Part shown: positions 53,011-61,961 of the stretch, one piece after another
Layout: every line of letters begins with the position of its first letter
How positions within the stretch are numbered: position 1 is the first letter of the stretch
Position numbers and translations under genes: made by a program
Source of the DNA: Streptomyces sp. TSRI0281
GTDB lineage: Bacteria; Actinomycetota; Actinomycetes; Streptomycetales; Streptomycetaceae
Reading direction: 5' to 3'
Assembly (NCBI RefSeq): GCF_001905125.1
Contig: NZ_LWLE01000013.1
Location: 1 to 64,000, forward strand
Length of the DNA stretch: 64,000 nt
Notes under the pieces: generated by a model
Told to the model about the DNA's origin: nothing
The model's input: only the letters and a program-made list of their open reading frames with translations
Databases searched by the model: none

Positions 53011-53112
53011 TCACGTGATGGCATCGGGAAGCTCCGGCCGTCATTTCGGCACCCGTGATCGTGCCATCATCGAGCATCGATCGACCAGTCCGAGTTGGGA
53101 GGGCGCGTGGCG

Positions 53113-53550
53113 ATGGAGGCCGGCCCTCGCGACACAGAACAAGACGCACCGGATACGGGGCACACGGCGGGCAGCCTGAGCCCCGACGGGCCCGACGAGC
53201 ACGTCACCCCCGAGGTGGAGGTCGAGCTCCGCCCGGCGCGCCGACTGCGTATCTGGCAGCTCGCACCGATCGTCATGCTGGCCGCGGTCGGCTCCCTGAT
53301 GTTCGCCTTCCCGCTCGCCTTCGAGTTCGGCGGCGGCGGCGCGGTCGTCGCCATGCTGGGGCTTCTGATCAGCTGCTGCGCGGCCGGCTGGGGCATGATG
53401 GCGGCCCGCCGCGTCGGCCACACCTGGCCCGGCCTGCCCGCCAGGGGCACCGGAGAGCGTCCCGACTGGCGCGTGATCGCCCTGTACGTCGCCGTCTGCG
53501 CCGGACTGGTCGCGCTGGCCGTCTGGCGCGTGGCCCGCCTCCGCTCCTGA
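53113..53550 (+). CDS. Hypothetical two- to three-span membrane protein
   Basis: The 145-aa protein has an acidic N-terminus (about 1-40) and hydrophobic segments at about 48-68, 72-95 and 118-138. It is conserved between miaA and dapF in Streptomyces as I recall; function unknown. GGGAGGG precedes both GTG 53107 (3 nt) and ATG 53113 (9 nt); I prefer the ATG. Confidence 0.65.
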   Translation: MEAGPRDTEQDAPDTGHTAGSLSPDGPDEHVTPEVEVELRPARRLRIWQLAPIVMLAAVGSLMFAFPLAFEFGGGGAVVAMLGLLISCCAAGWGMMAARRVGHTWPGLPARGTGERPDWRVIALYVAVCAGLVALAVWRVARLRS

Positions 53551-53554
53551 GAAC

Positions 53555-53578
53555 CGGTGCTGTCGGCCGACAGCACCG
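53555..53578. terminator. 24-bp perfect palindrome after the membrane protein gene
   Basis: CGGTGCTGTCGG is followed at once by its reverse complement, 4 nt past the stop codon. It could fold with a GGCC loop and act as a terminator. Short CGACCGACG-type repeats follow until about 53630. Confidence 0.5.
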
Positions 53579-53779
53579 CTACCGGCCGACGCGACGGCCG
53601 ACGCACGACCGACGTACGACCGACCGCCCCCATTGCTCACCTGCCGGGCGCTTTCCAGCACCGGCCCCAGCGCTGGCCCCAGCACCAGCACCGGTACCGG
53701 AACCCGATCGGCAATTCGTATCGGTTCCACCCCGGCTCCGGGTTCGCGGGCTGTCGGCGCGGCCTCGTACAGTTGCCCT

Positions 53780-54652
53780 GTGAGCACCTCGCAGATCGCC
53801 TTCCTCAAGGGTCACGGCACCGAGAACGACTTCGTGATCGTTCCCGACCCGGACAACGCCATCGACCTGCCCGCAGCCGTCGTCGCCCGGCTCTGCGACC
53901 GCCGGGCCGGTATCGGCGGCGACGGTCTGCTGCACGTCGTACGGTCCGCCGCGCACCCCGAGGCGCTGCCCATGGCGGCCGAGGCCGAGTGGTTCATGGA
54001 CTACCGCAACGCGGACGGCTCGATCGCCGAGATGTGCGGCAACGGAGTCCGCGTCTTCGCCGCCCATCTCCGGCGCGCCGGCCTCGTGGAGGAGGGCGAC
54101 CTCACCGTCGCGACCCGTGGCGGCGTCAAGCGGGTCCACCTCGCCAAGGGCGGCGACATCACGGTCTCCATGGGACGCGCCCTGCTTCCGGACGAGGGCG
54201 TCACGGTCACCCTCGACGGACGCGGCTGGCCCGCCCGCAACGTCAACATGGGCAACCCGCACGCGGTCGCATTCGTCGACGACCTCGCGCACGCCGGTGA
54301 ACTGCGCTCCACACCGCCGTTCAGCCCGGCGGACGTCTACCCCGACGGGGTCAACATCGAGTTCGTCGTGGACCGAGGCCCCGGCCATGTCGCGATGCGC
54401 GTCCACGAGCGGGGCTCGGGCGAGACCCGCTCCTGCGGCACCGGCGCCTGCGCCGTCGCGGTCGCCGCCGCCCGCCGCGACGGCGTGGACCCCGCGCGGA
54501 CCGGCCTCCCCGTCACCTACCGGGTGGACCTGCCCGGCGGCACGCTGGTGATCACCGAGAACCCGGACGGCGGGATCGAGATGACCGGCCCCGCAGTGAT
54601 CGTCGCCGAGGGCTTCATCGATCCGGTCTGGCTCGAAACGGCCATCGGTTAG
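53780..54652 (+). CDS. dapF: Diaminopimelate epimerase
   Basis: The 290-aa enzyme converts LL- to meso-diaminopimelate for lysine synthesis; the peptidoglycan of Streptomyces uses the LL form. The two catalytic cysteines are Cys86 (EMCGNGVRV) and Cys219 (RSCGTGACAVA). TACAGT ends 6 nt before the GTG start; no Shine-Dalgarno is seen, so it is probably leaderless. Confidence 0.96.
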   Translation: MSTSQIAFLKGHGTENDFVIVPDPDNAIDLPAAVVARLCDRRAGIGGDGLLHVVRSAAHPEALPMAAEAEWFMDYRNADGSIAEMCGNGVRVFAAHLRRAGLVEEGDLTVATRGGVKRVHLAKGGDITVSMGRALLPDEGVTVTLDGRGWPARNVNMGNPHAVAFVDDLAHAGELRSTPPFSPADVYPDGVNIEFVVDRGPGHVAMRVHERGSGETRSCGTGACAVAVAAARRDGVDPARTGLPVTYRVDLPGGTLVITENPDGGIEMTGPAVIVAEGFIDPVWLETAIG

Positions 54653-54883
54653 GACACCGTCGCGGTGCCCTCCGGGTGCCTGGCGGGACCTTCCCATGAG
54701 CTGCTCGTTCGGGCGTACGACGGGACCTCACGGACACGCCGGGAACTTCGCTCGAATGGGTGATCCGTTTCACGCTGGGCGAGAGCCGGACTGTGCCACG
54801 TGGTGGGGTCGGTAGCATCAAGCACCGGCCCGGAGGCGCATCCGCCTCTCCCCACCGCCGGTCGACGTTGCCGGAGGTGCCCC

Positions 54884-57046
54884 ATGAGTGCAGAGGCCGC
54901 CAACCCAGGTGCTCCCCTTCGCAAACGGGGTCGTCCCCGGATCGATCTGCGCAGACTCGGACGTGTGGCACTGCTCGGGCCGGCCTCCCGCGACCGGCTG
55001 TCCGACGCCATCGGACATGTCGCCGAGGCCCACCGCGCCCACCATCCGGACGCCGACCTCTCCATCCTGCACAAGGCCTATGTCCTGGCGGAGTCGTCGC
55101 ACCGGGGACAGATGCGCAAGAGCGGCGAGCCGTACATCACCCACCCGCTCGCGGTGACACTGATCCTCGCCGAACTCGGCGCGGAGACCACCACGCTGAC
55201 CGCCTCCCTCCTCCACGACACCGTGGAGGACACCGAGGTGACCCTTGATCAGGTGGGCGAGCAGTTCGGCGAAGAGGTCCGCTACCTCGTGGACGGCGTC
55301 ACCAAACTCGAAAAGGTCGACTACGGGGCTGCCGCCGAACCCGAGACCTTCCGCAAGATGCTCGTCGCCACCGGCAACGACGTCCGGGTCATGTCGATCA
55401 AACTCGCCGACCGGCTGCACAACATGCGCACGCTCGGCGTGATGAGACCCGAGAAACAGGCCAGGATCGCCAAGGTCACCCGCGACGTGCTCATCCCGCT
55501 CGCCGAACGCCTCGGCGTACAGGCGCTCAAGACCGAGCTCGAAGACCTCGTGTTCGCGATCCTGAACCCCGAGGAGTACGCACGTACCCTGGCCGTGATC
55601 GCCACCGCGGGCGGCAAGGACGACCTGCTCGGCACCATGGCCGACAGCGTCAGGGCCACGCTGCGGGAGGCCGACATCACCGCCGAAGTCCTGATCAGAC
55701 CCCGTCACTTGGTCTCCCTGCACCGCGCCGGGACCAAACGCGGCGAACTGCGGGGCACCGACTTCGGGCGGCTGCTCGTCCTGGTCGGCGAGGACGCCGA
55801 CTGCTACGCCGTCCTCGGTGAACTGCACACCTGCTTCACCCCGGTGATCTCCGAGTTCAAGGACTTCATCGCGGCCCCCAAATTCAACCTGTACCAGTCG
55901 CTCCACACCGCGGTCGTCGGCCCGGACGGAGCGGTCGCCGAAGTCCTCATCCGTACGCACCGGATGCACAAGGTCGCCGAGGCGGGCGTCGTCGCACTCG
56001 GCAATCCGTACACCCAGGACAACGCGACCGCACCGCTGCAGGCCGAACCGGCCGACGGCGAGCGCGCCGACCCGACCCGGCCGGGCTGGCTCTCCCGGCT
56101 CCTCGACTGGCAGGAGTCCGCCCCGGACCCCGACACCTTCTGGACGACCCTGCGCGCCGACCTGGCCCAGGACGGCGAGATCACGGTGTTCCGCACCGAC
56201 GGGGGAACGCTCGGACTCCCCGCCGGAGCCACCTGCGTCGACGCCGCTTACGCGCAGTACGGCGAAGAGGCCCACGGCTGTATCGGGGCCCGCGTCAACG
56301 GCCGCCTCGCCACCCTCAGCACCGTCCTCGGCGACGGCGACACCGTACAGCCGCTGCTCACCGAGGACACCGCGTCCGGCCCCTCGCCCGACTGGCTCGA
56401 CCACGCCCGCACCCCGGCCGCCCGGATCGCCATCACCGGCTGGCTCGACGCCCATCCGGATGACGACCGGACCCCGGACGCCGCACGTCCGAAAGGGCCG
56501 GGACCGCAGCCGGCGGACCCCGCGACCGGCACCCCGGAGGGCGCGCCGACGGGGCGCGCCAGGACGGACGCCCGTACGGCCGGTGTCGTGCTGGACCGGC
56601 CGGGCGGACCCGTACGCCTGGCGGGCTGCTGCACCCCGGTGCCGCCCGACGCCATCGTCGGGTTCCTGGTACGCGGCGGCGCCGTCACCGTGCACCGCCA
56701 GGAGTGCCCCGCCGCGGCCCATATGCGGGAGATCGGCCGCGCACCGGTGGCGGCGGGCTGGGACGAGAGCGGCGACTGGAGCGACGCCTCGGAATGCCGG
56801 GTCACCCTGATCGCCGAGTCCTTCGGCCGGCCCCGGCTGCTCGCCGACCTCACCGAGGCGATCGCGACGGCCGACGCGGCGATCGTCTCCGCCACCGTCG
56901 AACCCCCCAGCGAGCAGCGGGTCCGGCACACCTACACCCTCCAGCTCCCGGATGCCGCGGGTCTTCCCGCCCTCATGCGTGCCATGCGCGATGTCGCCGG
57001 GGTGTACGACGTGAGCCGTGCCCAGCAGCCGGCTCCCACCGGCTGA
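54884..57046 (+). CDS. rshA: RshA: RelA/SpoT homologue
   Basis: The 720-aa protein has the HD hydrolase domain (about 45-205; HD at His111/Asp112), the RelA/SpoT synthetase domain (about 255-375), TGS (about 425-490), a CCTPVPPD-type zinc-finger region (about 575-630), and a C-terminal ACT domain (about 650-715). It should regulate ppGpp. Synthetase motifs differ from the canonical set: EFKDFI for RFKDYI, and Leu where RelA has the conserved Arg of GIRVLV. ATG 54884 has GGAGGTG 5 nt upstream. TAGCAT (54812-54817) is a candidate -10. Confidence 0.92.
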   Translation: MSAEAANPGAPLRKRGRPRIDLRRLGRVALLGPASRDRLSDAIGHVAEAHRAHHPDADLSILHKAYVLAESSHRGQMRKSGEPYITHPLAVTLILAELGAETTTLTASLLHDTVEDTEVTLDQVGEQFGEEVRYLVDGVTKLEKVDYGAAAEPETFRKMLVATGNDVRVMSIKLADRLHNMRTLGVMRPEKQARIAKVTRDVLIPLAERLGVQALKTELEDLVFAILNPEEYARTLAVIATAGGKDDLLGTMADSVRATLREADITAEVLIRPRHLVSLHRAGTKRGELRGTDFGRLLVLVGEDADCYAVLGELHTCFTPVISEFKDFIAAPKFNLYQSLHTAVVGPDGAVAEVLIRTHRMHKVAEAGVVALGNPYTQDNATAPLQAEPADGERADPTRPGWLSRLLDWQESAPDPDTFWTTLRADLAQDGEITVFRTDGGTLGLPAGATCVDAAYAQYGEEAHGCIGARVNGRLATLSTVLGDGDTVQPLLTEDTASGPSPDWLDHARTPAARIAITGWLDAHPDDDRTPDAARPKGPGPQPADPATGTPEGAPTGRARTDARTAGVVLDRPGGPVRLAGCCTPVPPDAIVGFLVRGGAVTVHRQECPAAAHMREIGRAPVAAGWDESGDWSDASECRVTLIAESFGRPRLLADLTEAIATADAAIVSATVEPPSEQRVRHTYTLQLPDAAGLPALMRAMRDVAGVYDVSRAQQPAPTG

Positions 57047-57150
57047 CGGGAGGCGCCCCGCCGGTTCCGGCCCTCGACCGGCCGACCTCGTTCGGGTGGT
57101 GCGGCGCGCGCCGTACCCGCGCGACCGGCGGTCGCTGGTAGCCGTAGTCC

Positions 57151-58602
57151 ATGCCGCTCACCTCCCGCCGACTGCGCGCCGCCCTGCTGGCCACCGCGTC
57201 GGTCACCCTCGTTGCCGCCACTCTTCCCGCGCCCGTGCCGCTCGGCATCGGCGACCGGCTCTTTCCCGAGCTCGGCAACCCCGGCTATGACGTCCTGTCG
57301 TACGACATCGCGTTCACCTACCACGGCAGCAACACCGAACCCCTGGACGCCGTCACCAGGATCAGGGCACGGACCACCGCGCCACTGGAGCGGATCAACC
57401 TCGACTTCACGCACGGCACCGTCCGCGGCGTCGAGGTCAACGGCCTGACCTCCGACTTCGGTATGAAGGACGAGGACCTGGTCGTCCGGGCACCGGGCCG
57501 TCTCCCGGCCGGAGTGCCCCTGAACATCACGGTCCGGCACACCAGCGATCCCAACGGCGACCAGAACAACGGCGGCTGGGTCCGTACCTCCGACGGCCTC
57601 GCCATGGCCAACCAGGCCGACGCCGCACACCGCGTCTTCCCGAGCAATGACCACCCCGCCGACAAGGCGTACTTCACGTTCCGGATCACCGCCCCGGAGG
57701 AACTGACCGCGGTCGCGAACGGTCTGCCCGCCGGCCGCACCCGGCACGGTGCCACCACGACGTGGACGTACCGGACCGAGCACCCCATGGCCACCGAACT
57801 GGCCCAGGTCTCCATCGGCCGGTCCACCGTCCTGCGGCGCACCGGCCCCGACGGCCTTCCGGTGCGTGACGTGGTGCCGACCGCGGACCGCGCGAAGCTG
57901 GAACCCTGGCTGAGCAAGACCCCGGACCAGCTGGCCTGGATGGAGCGGCAGGTCGGCGCCTACCCCTTCGAGACATACGGAGTGCTGATCGCCGACGCCG
58001 AGACGGGGTTCGAGCTGGAGACCCAGACGCTCTCCCTCTTCGAGCGGTCACTGTTCACCGAACCCGCCTACCCGGAGTGGTACGTCGACTCGGTCATGGT
58101 CCACGAACTCGCCCACCAGTGGTTCGGCGACAGCGTCTCGCCGGGGTCCTGGTCCGATCTGTGGCTCAACGAAGGACACGCGAGCTGGTACGAGGCCCGC
58201 TACGCGGAGGAGCACGCCGAGCAGCCGCTGGAGCGGCGCATGCGGGAGGCGTACACCCGGTCCGATGGCTGGCGAGCGGCCGGCGGGCCCCCGGCACACC
58301 CGGACGCCCCGGCTCCGGGGCAGAAGATCAGCCTGTTCCGGCCAGTGGTGTACGACGGCAGCGCACTCGTCCTCTACGCGCTGCGCCAGGAGATCGGCAC
58401 CGCCGCCTTCGACCGGCTGGAGCGGACCTGGGTGCACAAGTACCGGGACGAGTCGGCGACCACGGCGGACTTCACCGAGCTGGCGTCCAGGGTGGCCGGA
58501 CGCGACCTGGGCGCGTTCTTCGAGGCCTGGCTGTACGGGAAGAAGACGCCCCCGATGCCCGGACACCCGGACTGGCGCAGCCGGAAGCCGGCCGCGCAGT
58601 GA
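57151..58602 (+). CDS. Secreted M1-family zinc aminopeptidase
   Basis: The 483-aa protein has an N-terminal signal peptide (about 1-28), an M1 N-terminal beta domain, and the gluzincin motif HExxH-18-E (His318, Glu319, His322, Glu341). It lacks the long C-terminal domain of PepN, as other short secreted M1 proteins do. It probably trims peptides outside the cell. The start has a weak -10 (TAGCCG) ending 6 nt upstream and no ribosome-binding site. Confidence 0.9.
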   Translation: MPLTSRRLRAALLATASVTLVAATLPAPVPLGIGDRLFPELGNPGYDVLSYDIAFTYHGSNTEPLDAVTRIRARTTAPLERINLDFTHGTVRGVEVNGLTSDFGMKDEDLVVRAPGRLPAGVPLNITVRHTSDPNGDQNNGGWVRTSDGLAMANQADAAHRVFPSNDHPADKAYFTFRITAPEELTAVANGLPAGRTRHGATTTWTYRTEHPMATELAQVSIGRSTVLRRTGPDGLPVRDVVPTADRAKLEPWLSKTPDQLAWMERQVGAYPFETYGVLIADAETGFELETQTLSLFERSLFTEPAYPEWYVDSVMVHELAHQWFGDSVSPGSWSDLWLNEGHASWYEARYAEEHAEQPLERRMREAYTRSDGWRAAGGPPAHPDAPAPGQKISLFRPVVYDGSALVLYALRQEIGTAAFDRLERTWVHKYRDESATTADFTELASRVAGRDLGAFFEAWLYGKKTPPMPGHPDWRSRKPAAQ

Positions 58603-58621
58603 GCCGCGCAAGGGGGTCGGT

Positions 58622-58650
58622 ACGGGGTCCGAAACGGGGTCCGAAACGGC
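58622..58650. repeat. 12-bp tandem repeat after the aminopeptidase gene
   Basis: ACGGGGTCCGAA occurs twice head to tail (58622-58645), plus a partial third copy. It lies 20 bp beyond the stop. Confidence 0.6.
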
Positions 58651-58797
58651 GGAAACCCGAGTGACGGGCCCGGCAGGGGCGTGCCACTATCAACAGGTCG
58701 GCACTGCGGCCGCGCCGGGAATCCCGTCAGCGGGAATCATCCGAGCACGTCACGCGTTGTGACTGGCGTAACGCACATCTATCGACGTAAGGATCCA

Positions 58798-60318
58798 ATG
58801 ACCTCCTCTTCTTCCCTTCCCCAGGACGCGCAGGACGCGCAGAGCGCCACGGAGAATGCCACCGAGAGCCTCAACGAAAGCCTTCGGGCCGACGCCCTGA
58901 TGGAAGAGGACGTCGCCTGGAGCCACGAGATCGACGGAGCACGGGACGGCGACCAGCTGGACCGCTCCGAGCGGGCCGCACTGCGGCGCGTGGCGGGCCT
59001 CTCCACCGAGCTTGAGGACGTCACCGAGGTCGAGTACCGGCAGCTGCGCCTGGAGCGCGTGGTGCTGGTCGGTGTCTGGACTTCGGGGACCGTGCACGAC
59101 GCGGAGATCTCGCTCGCGGAGCTCGCCGCACTCGCCGAGACGGCAGGCGCCCAGGTACTGGACGCCGTCTATCAGCGGCGCGACAAGCCGGACCCGGCCA
59201 CGTACATCGGTTCGGGCAAGGCGCTGGAGCTGCGCGACATCGTTCTGGAGACCGGGGCCGACACCGTCGTGTGCGACGGTGAGCTGAGCCCCGGCCAGCT
59301 GATCCACCTGGAAGACGTCGTCAAGGTGAAGGTGGTCGACCGGACCGCCCTGATCCTCGACATCTTCGCTCAGCACGCCAAGTCCCGGGAGGGCAAGGCG
59401 CAGGTCTCACTGGCACAGATGCAGTACATGCTGCCGCGTCTGCGCGGCTGGGGTCAGTCGCTCTCCCGTCAGATGGGCGGCGGCGGTTCCAGCGGCGGTG
59501 GCGGCATGGCCACCCGTGGCCCCGGTGAGACCAAGATCGAGACGGACCGGCGCCGGATCCGCGAGAAGATGGCGAAGATGCGCCGGGAGATCGCGGAGAT
59601 GAAGACCGGCCGCGAGATCAAGCGGCAGGAGCGCAAGCGCAACAAGGTGCCTTCGGTGGCGATCGCCGGATACACCAACGCGGGCAAGTCCTCGCTGCTC
59701 AACCGGCTGACCGGTGCGGGTGTCCTTGTGGAGAACGCCCTGTTCGCCACGCTGGACCCGACCGTGCGCCGGGCCGAGACGCCGAGCGGCCGCATCTACA
59801 CTCTGGCCGACACCGTCGGTTTCGTGCGGCACCTGCCGCACCACCTCGTCGAGGCATTCCGCTCCACCATGGAGGAGGTCGGCGATTCCGATCTGATCCT
59901 GCATATCGTGGACGGCTCCCATCCGGTTCCGGAGGAGCAGCTCGCCGCGGTACGCGAGGTGATTCGTGACGTGGGCGCGGTCAACGTGCGGGAGATCGTG
60001 GTCATCAACAAGGCCGACGCGGCGGACCCCCTGGTCCTTCAGCGTCTGCTGCGTATCGAGAAGCACGCGATCGCCGTGTCGGCGCGGACCGGCGCCGGGA
60101 TCGAGGAGCTGCTCGCGCTCATCGACACCGAGCTGCCGCGGCCGTCCGTCGAGCTCGACGTACTCGTTCCCTACACCCAGGGCGGCCTTGTCTCCCGGGT
60201 GCACGCCGAGGGCGAGGTGATCTCCGAGGAGCACACGGCGGAGGGCACACTCCTCAAGGCGCGGGTGCACGAGGAGCTGGCCGCCGAACTGGCGGTGTTC
60301 GATCTCGCCGCGCACTGA
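58798..60318 (+). CDS. hflX: HflX GTPase
   Basis: The 506-aa ribosome-associated GTPase splits stalled ribosomes under stress. The N-terminal HflX domain (about 80-200) has the glycine-rich GPGETKIETDRR stretch near 240. The G domain has GYTNAGKS (about 291-298), DTVGF and NKAD. An acidic/Ser-rich extension fills the first about 70 residues. ATG 58798 has AAGGA upstream. It ends before a strong terminator. Confidence 0.96.
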   Translation: MTSSSSLPQDAQDAQSATENATESLNESLRADALMEEDVAWSHEIDGARDGDQLDRSERAALRRVAGLSTELEDVTEVEYRQLRLERVVLVGVWTSGTVHDAEISLAELAALAETAGAQVLDAVYQRRDKPDPATYIGSGKALELRDIVLETGADTVVCDGELSPGQLIHLEDVVKVKVVDRTALILDIFAQHAKSREGKAQVSLAQMQYMLPRLRGWGQSLSRQMGGGGSSGGGGMATRGPGETKIETDRRRIREKMAKMRREIAEMKTGREIKRQERKRNKVPSVAIAGYTNAGKSSLLNRLTGAGVLVENALFATLDPTVRRAETPSGRIYTLADTVGFVRHLPHHLVEAFRSTMEEVGDSDLILHIVDGSHPVPEEQLAAVREVIRDVGAVNVREIVVINKADAADPLVLQRLLRIEKHAIAVSARTGAGIEELLALIDTELPRPSVELDVLVPYTQGGLVSRVHAEGEVISEEHTAEGTLLKARVHEELAAELAVFDLAAH

Positions 60319-60349
60319 CACCGCACACCCGCGGTACAGCCGTGCGGAC

Positions 60350-60399
60350 GGAAGGCCCGTTCCGGGGAGACCTCATGGCCTCCCGGGGACGGGCCTTCC
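60350..60399 (+). terminator. Terminator after hflX
   Basis: An 11-bp perfect outer stem (GGAAGGCCCGT / ACGGGCCTTCC) and an inner GGGGAG/CTCCC-type stem lie 31 nt after the stop. Confidence 0.8.
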
Positions 60400-60475
60400 G
60401 GCGTGCCGGGCCGGTGACCGCCGAGCGGTCCGGCGATCACCGGCCCGGCACGCGGCCATGGACCCGGTGCCGTGA

Positions 60476-61657
60476 CTACCGACCGGCGAACTTGTCGCTC
60501 ATCATCGTGAAGATGCCCTTCGCGCCCTCACCGAGCCGGGGACCGGCCAGCCAGCCCGAAGTGACCGGTCCGATGGACGTGTTGGACACCAGCGTCGACT
60601 TGCCGTCGGGCCCCTCGATGAACCAGCCGCCGCCGGAGGAGCCGCCGGTCATCGTGCAGCCGATGCGGTACATCGTCGGCGTCCCGGGGCTGATGGAGAG
60701 CCGCCCGGGACGGTCGACGCACTGATGCATGAGCAGACCGTTGTACGGCGGTCCCGCAGGGTAGCCCCAGGCGCCCATGCCGCTGATCTGCTGGATCTCG
60801 GGAGCGTCGAAGGTGACCGGGAGGGCATTGCCCACGGTCTCCTCCAGTGACTTCGTACCGTTCTGCGGCTTCACGTGCAGCACGGCGTAGTCGTACGGAG
60901 CGCCCTCGCCGCCCGTCGGACCGCCGTCGGCGATCCATTCACCGGAGGACGCGGCCCAGTCCGCCCAGTACGTGCCGTAGGGGGCGACTTCCTGCGGCTG
61001 GGCGTTCCGCAGCGCTGCCGCCGACTTGCCCTGGTCGTTGTACGAGGGCACAAAGACGATGTTGCGGTACCAGCCGCCGTCCGCACCGGCGTGAACACAG
61101 TGTCCGGCCGTCCAGACGAGGTTGGACCTGCCGGGATTCTTCGGGTCCTTGACGACGGTGCCCGAGCAGACCATGGAGCCCTCGGGGGAGTCGAAGAAGA
61201 CCTTGCCGACCGGGGCCGCGTACTGGTGGTAGGGCAGCTTCTCGGGCTCGGCCCGGACCGGTGCCGGTTCCGGATCGCTGACGCCCTGGCCGCCGGTGAG
61301 GTCACCGGCCGCCATCGTCTTGGCCGGTTCCTCGGCCGATGTCATCCGCTCGGGCTTCCACAGTCCGTCGATGACCGGGTTGATGAAGTCCTTGGCCTCG
61401 CGCAGCCATGTGTCCTTGTTCCAGTTCTTCCACTCGCCGTTCTTCCACTTCTCCGGGTCGACACCGTGCTTCTTGAGTGTGTCGCCGAGACCGTCGGGAA
61501 GGCCGCCGTCGGAGCCCTTCTCGTCGGCCGGGCCGGCCGAACCGGCTGTGGCCGAACTGCCTGCCGCGCCGTCCTCGTCGGGGCCGCAGGCCGTGGCCGT
61601 CAGCGCGAGTGCCGCGACGAGGCCGGTCGCGGCCAGCAGCGGACGTATCGATCGCAT
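60476..61657 (-). CDS. Lipoprotein trypsin-like serine protease (paralogue 1)
   Basis: The 393-aa secreted protein has a lipoprotein signal (lipobox LTATACG near 24), a conserved linker (DPEKWKNGEWKNWNKDTW), and a chymotrypsin-fold domain with His186 (TAGHCV), Asp256 (YDYAVLHV) and Ser341 (GGSSGGGW). The catalytic site reads GSSGG rather than GDSGG. I start at ATG 61657 (MRSIRP), with GGGGGA 9 nt upstream. A close paralogue lies directly upstream on the same strand. Substrate unknown. Confidence 0.85.
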   Translation of the reverse strand: MRSIRPLLAATGLVAALALTATACGPDEDGAAGSSATAGSAGPADEKGSDGGLPDGLGDTLKKHGVDPEKWKNGEWKNWNKDTWLREAKDFINPVIDGLWKPERMTSAEEPAKTMAAGDLTGGQGVSDPEPAPVRAEPEKLPYHQYAAPVGKVFFDSPEGSMVCSGTVVKDPKNPGRSNLVWTAGHCVHAGADGGWYRNIVFVPSYNDQGKSAAALRNAQPQEVAPYGTYWADWAASSGEWIADGGPTGGEGAPYDYAVLHVKPQNGTKSLEETVGNALPVTFDAPEIQQISGMGAWGYPAGPPYNGLLMHQCVDRPGRLSISPGTPTMYRIGCTMTGGSSGGGWFIEGPDGKSTLVSNTSIGPVTSGWLAGPRLGEGAKGIFTMMSDKFAGR

Positions 61658-61890
61658 GGAAAGGAATCCCCCTGAGTACATGTACGAATTGCCATGGACG
61701 CGTCACATGGAAGGAATGGTCCACCCGCTGACCACCCATGGTGTGCGCCCACCCTATGGTGTCCCTGCCCCGGTCCGGGCCGCGGGGACAGGGCTCCACC
61801 GCATATGGCGACGTCGGCCCCCGGACCGCGAACCGGTCAGGGGGCCGACGTTGTTCGAACCACCGAATCGGCCACCGGAGTCGGCGACCG

Positions 61891-61923
61891 CGGTACCGGG
61901 AACGGGGTGAATTCCCGGTACCG
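61891..61923 (-). terminator. Terminator of protease paralogue 2
   Basis: Perfect 12-bp arms (CGGTACCGGGAA with its complement) around a 9-nt loop lie 38 nt after the stop of the upstream protease. It makes the two proteases separate transcripts. The rest of the 304-bp gap holds the promoter of paralogue 1, which I cannot place. Confidence 0.75.
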
Positions 61924-61961
61924 ACAGGGTCGTTGCCGTCCGAAGACGGCCAGCGGCCGGC

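Noticed and set aside
58757..58785. TTGTGA-17-TATCGA as the hflX promoter
   Set aside because: It would place the transcript start inside the ribosome-binding site of hflX, so the match is probably chance.
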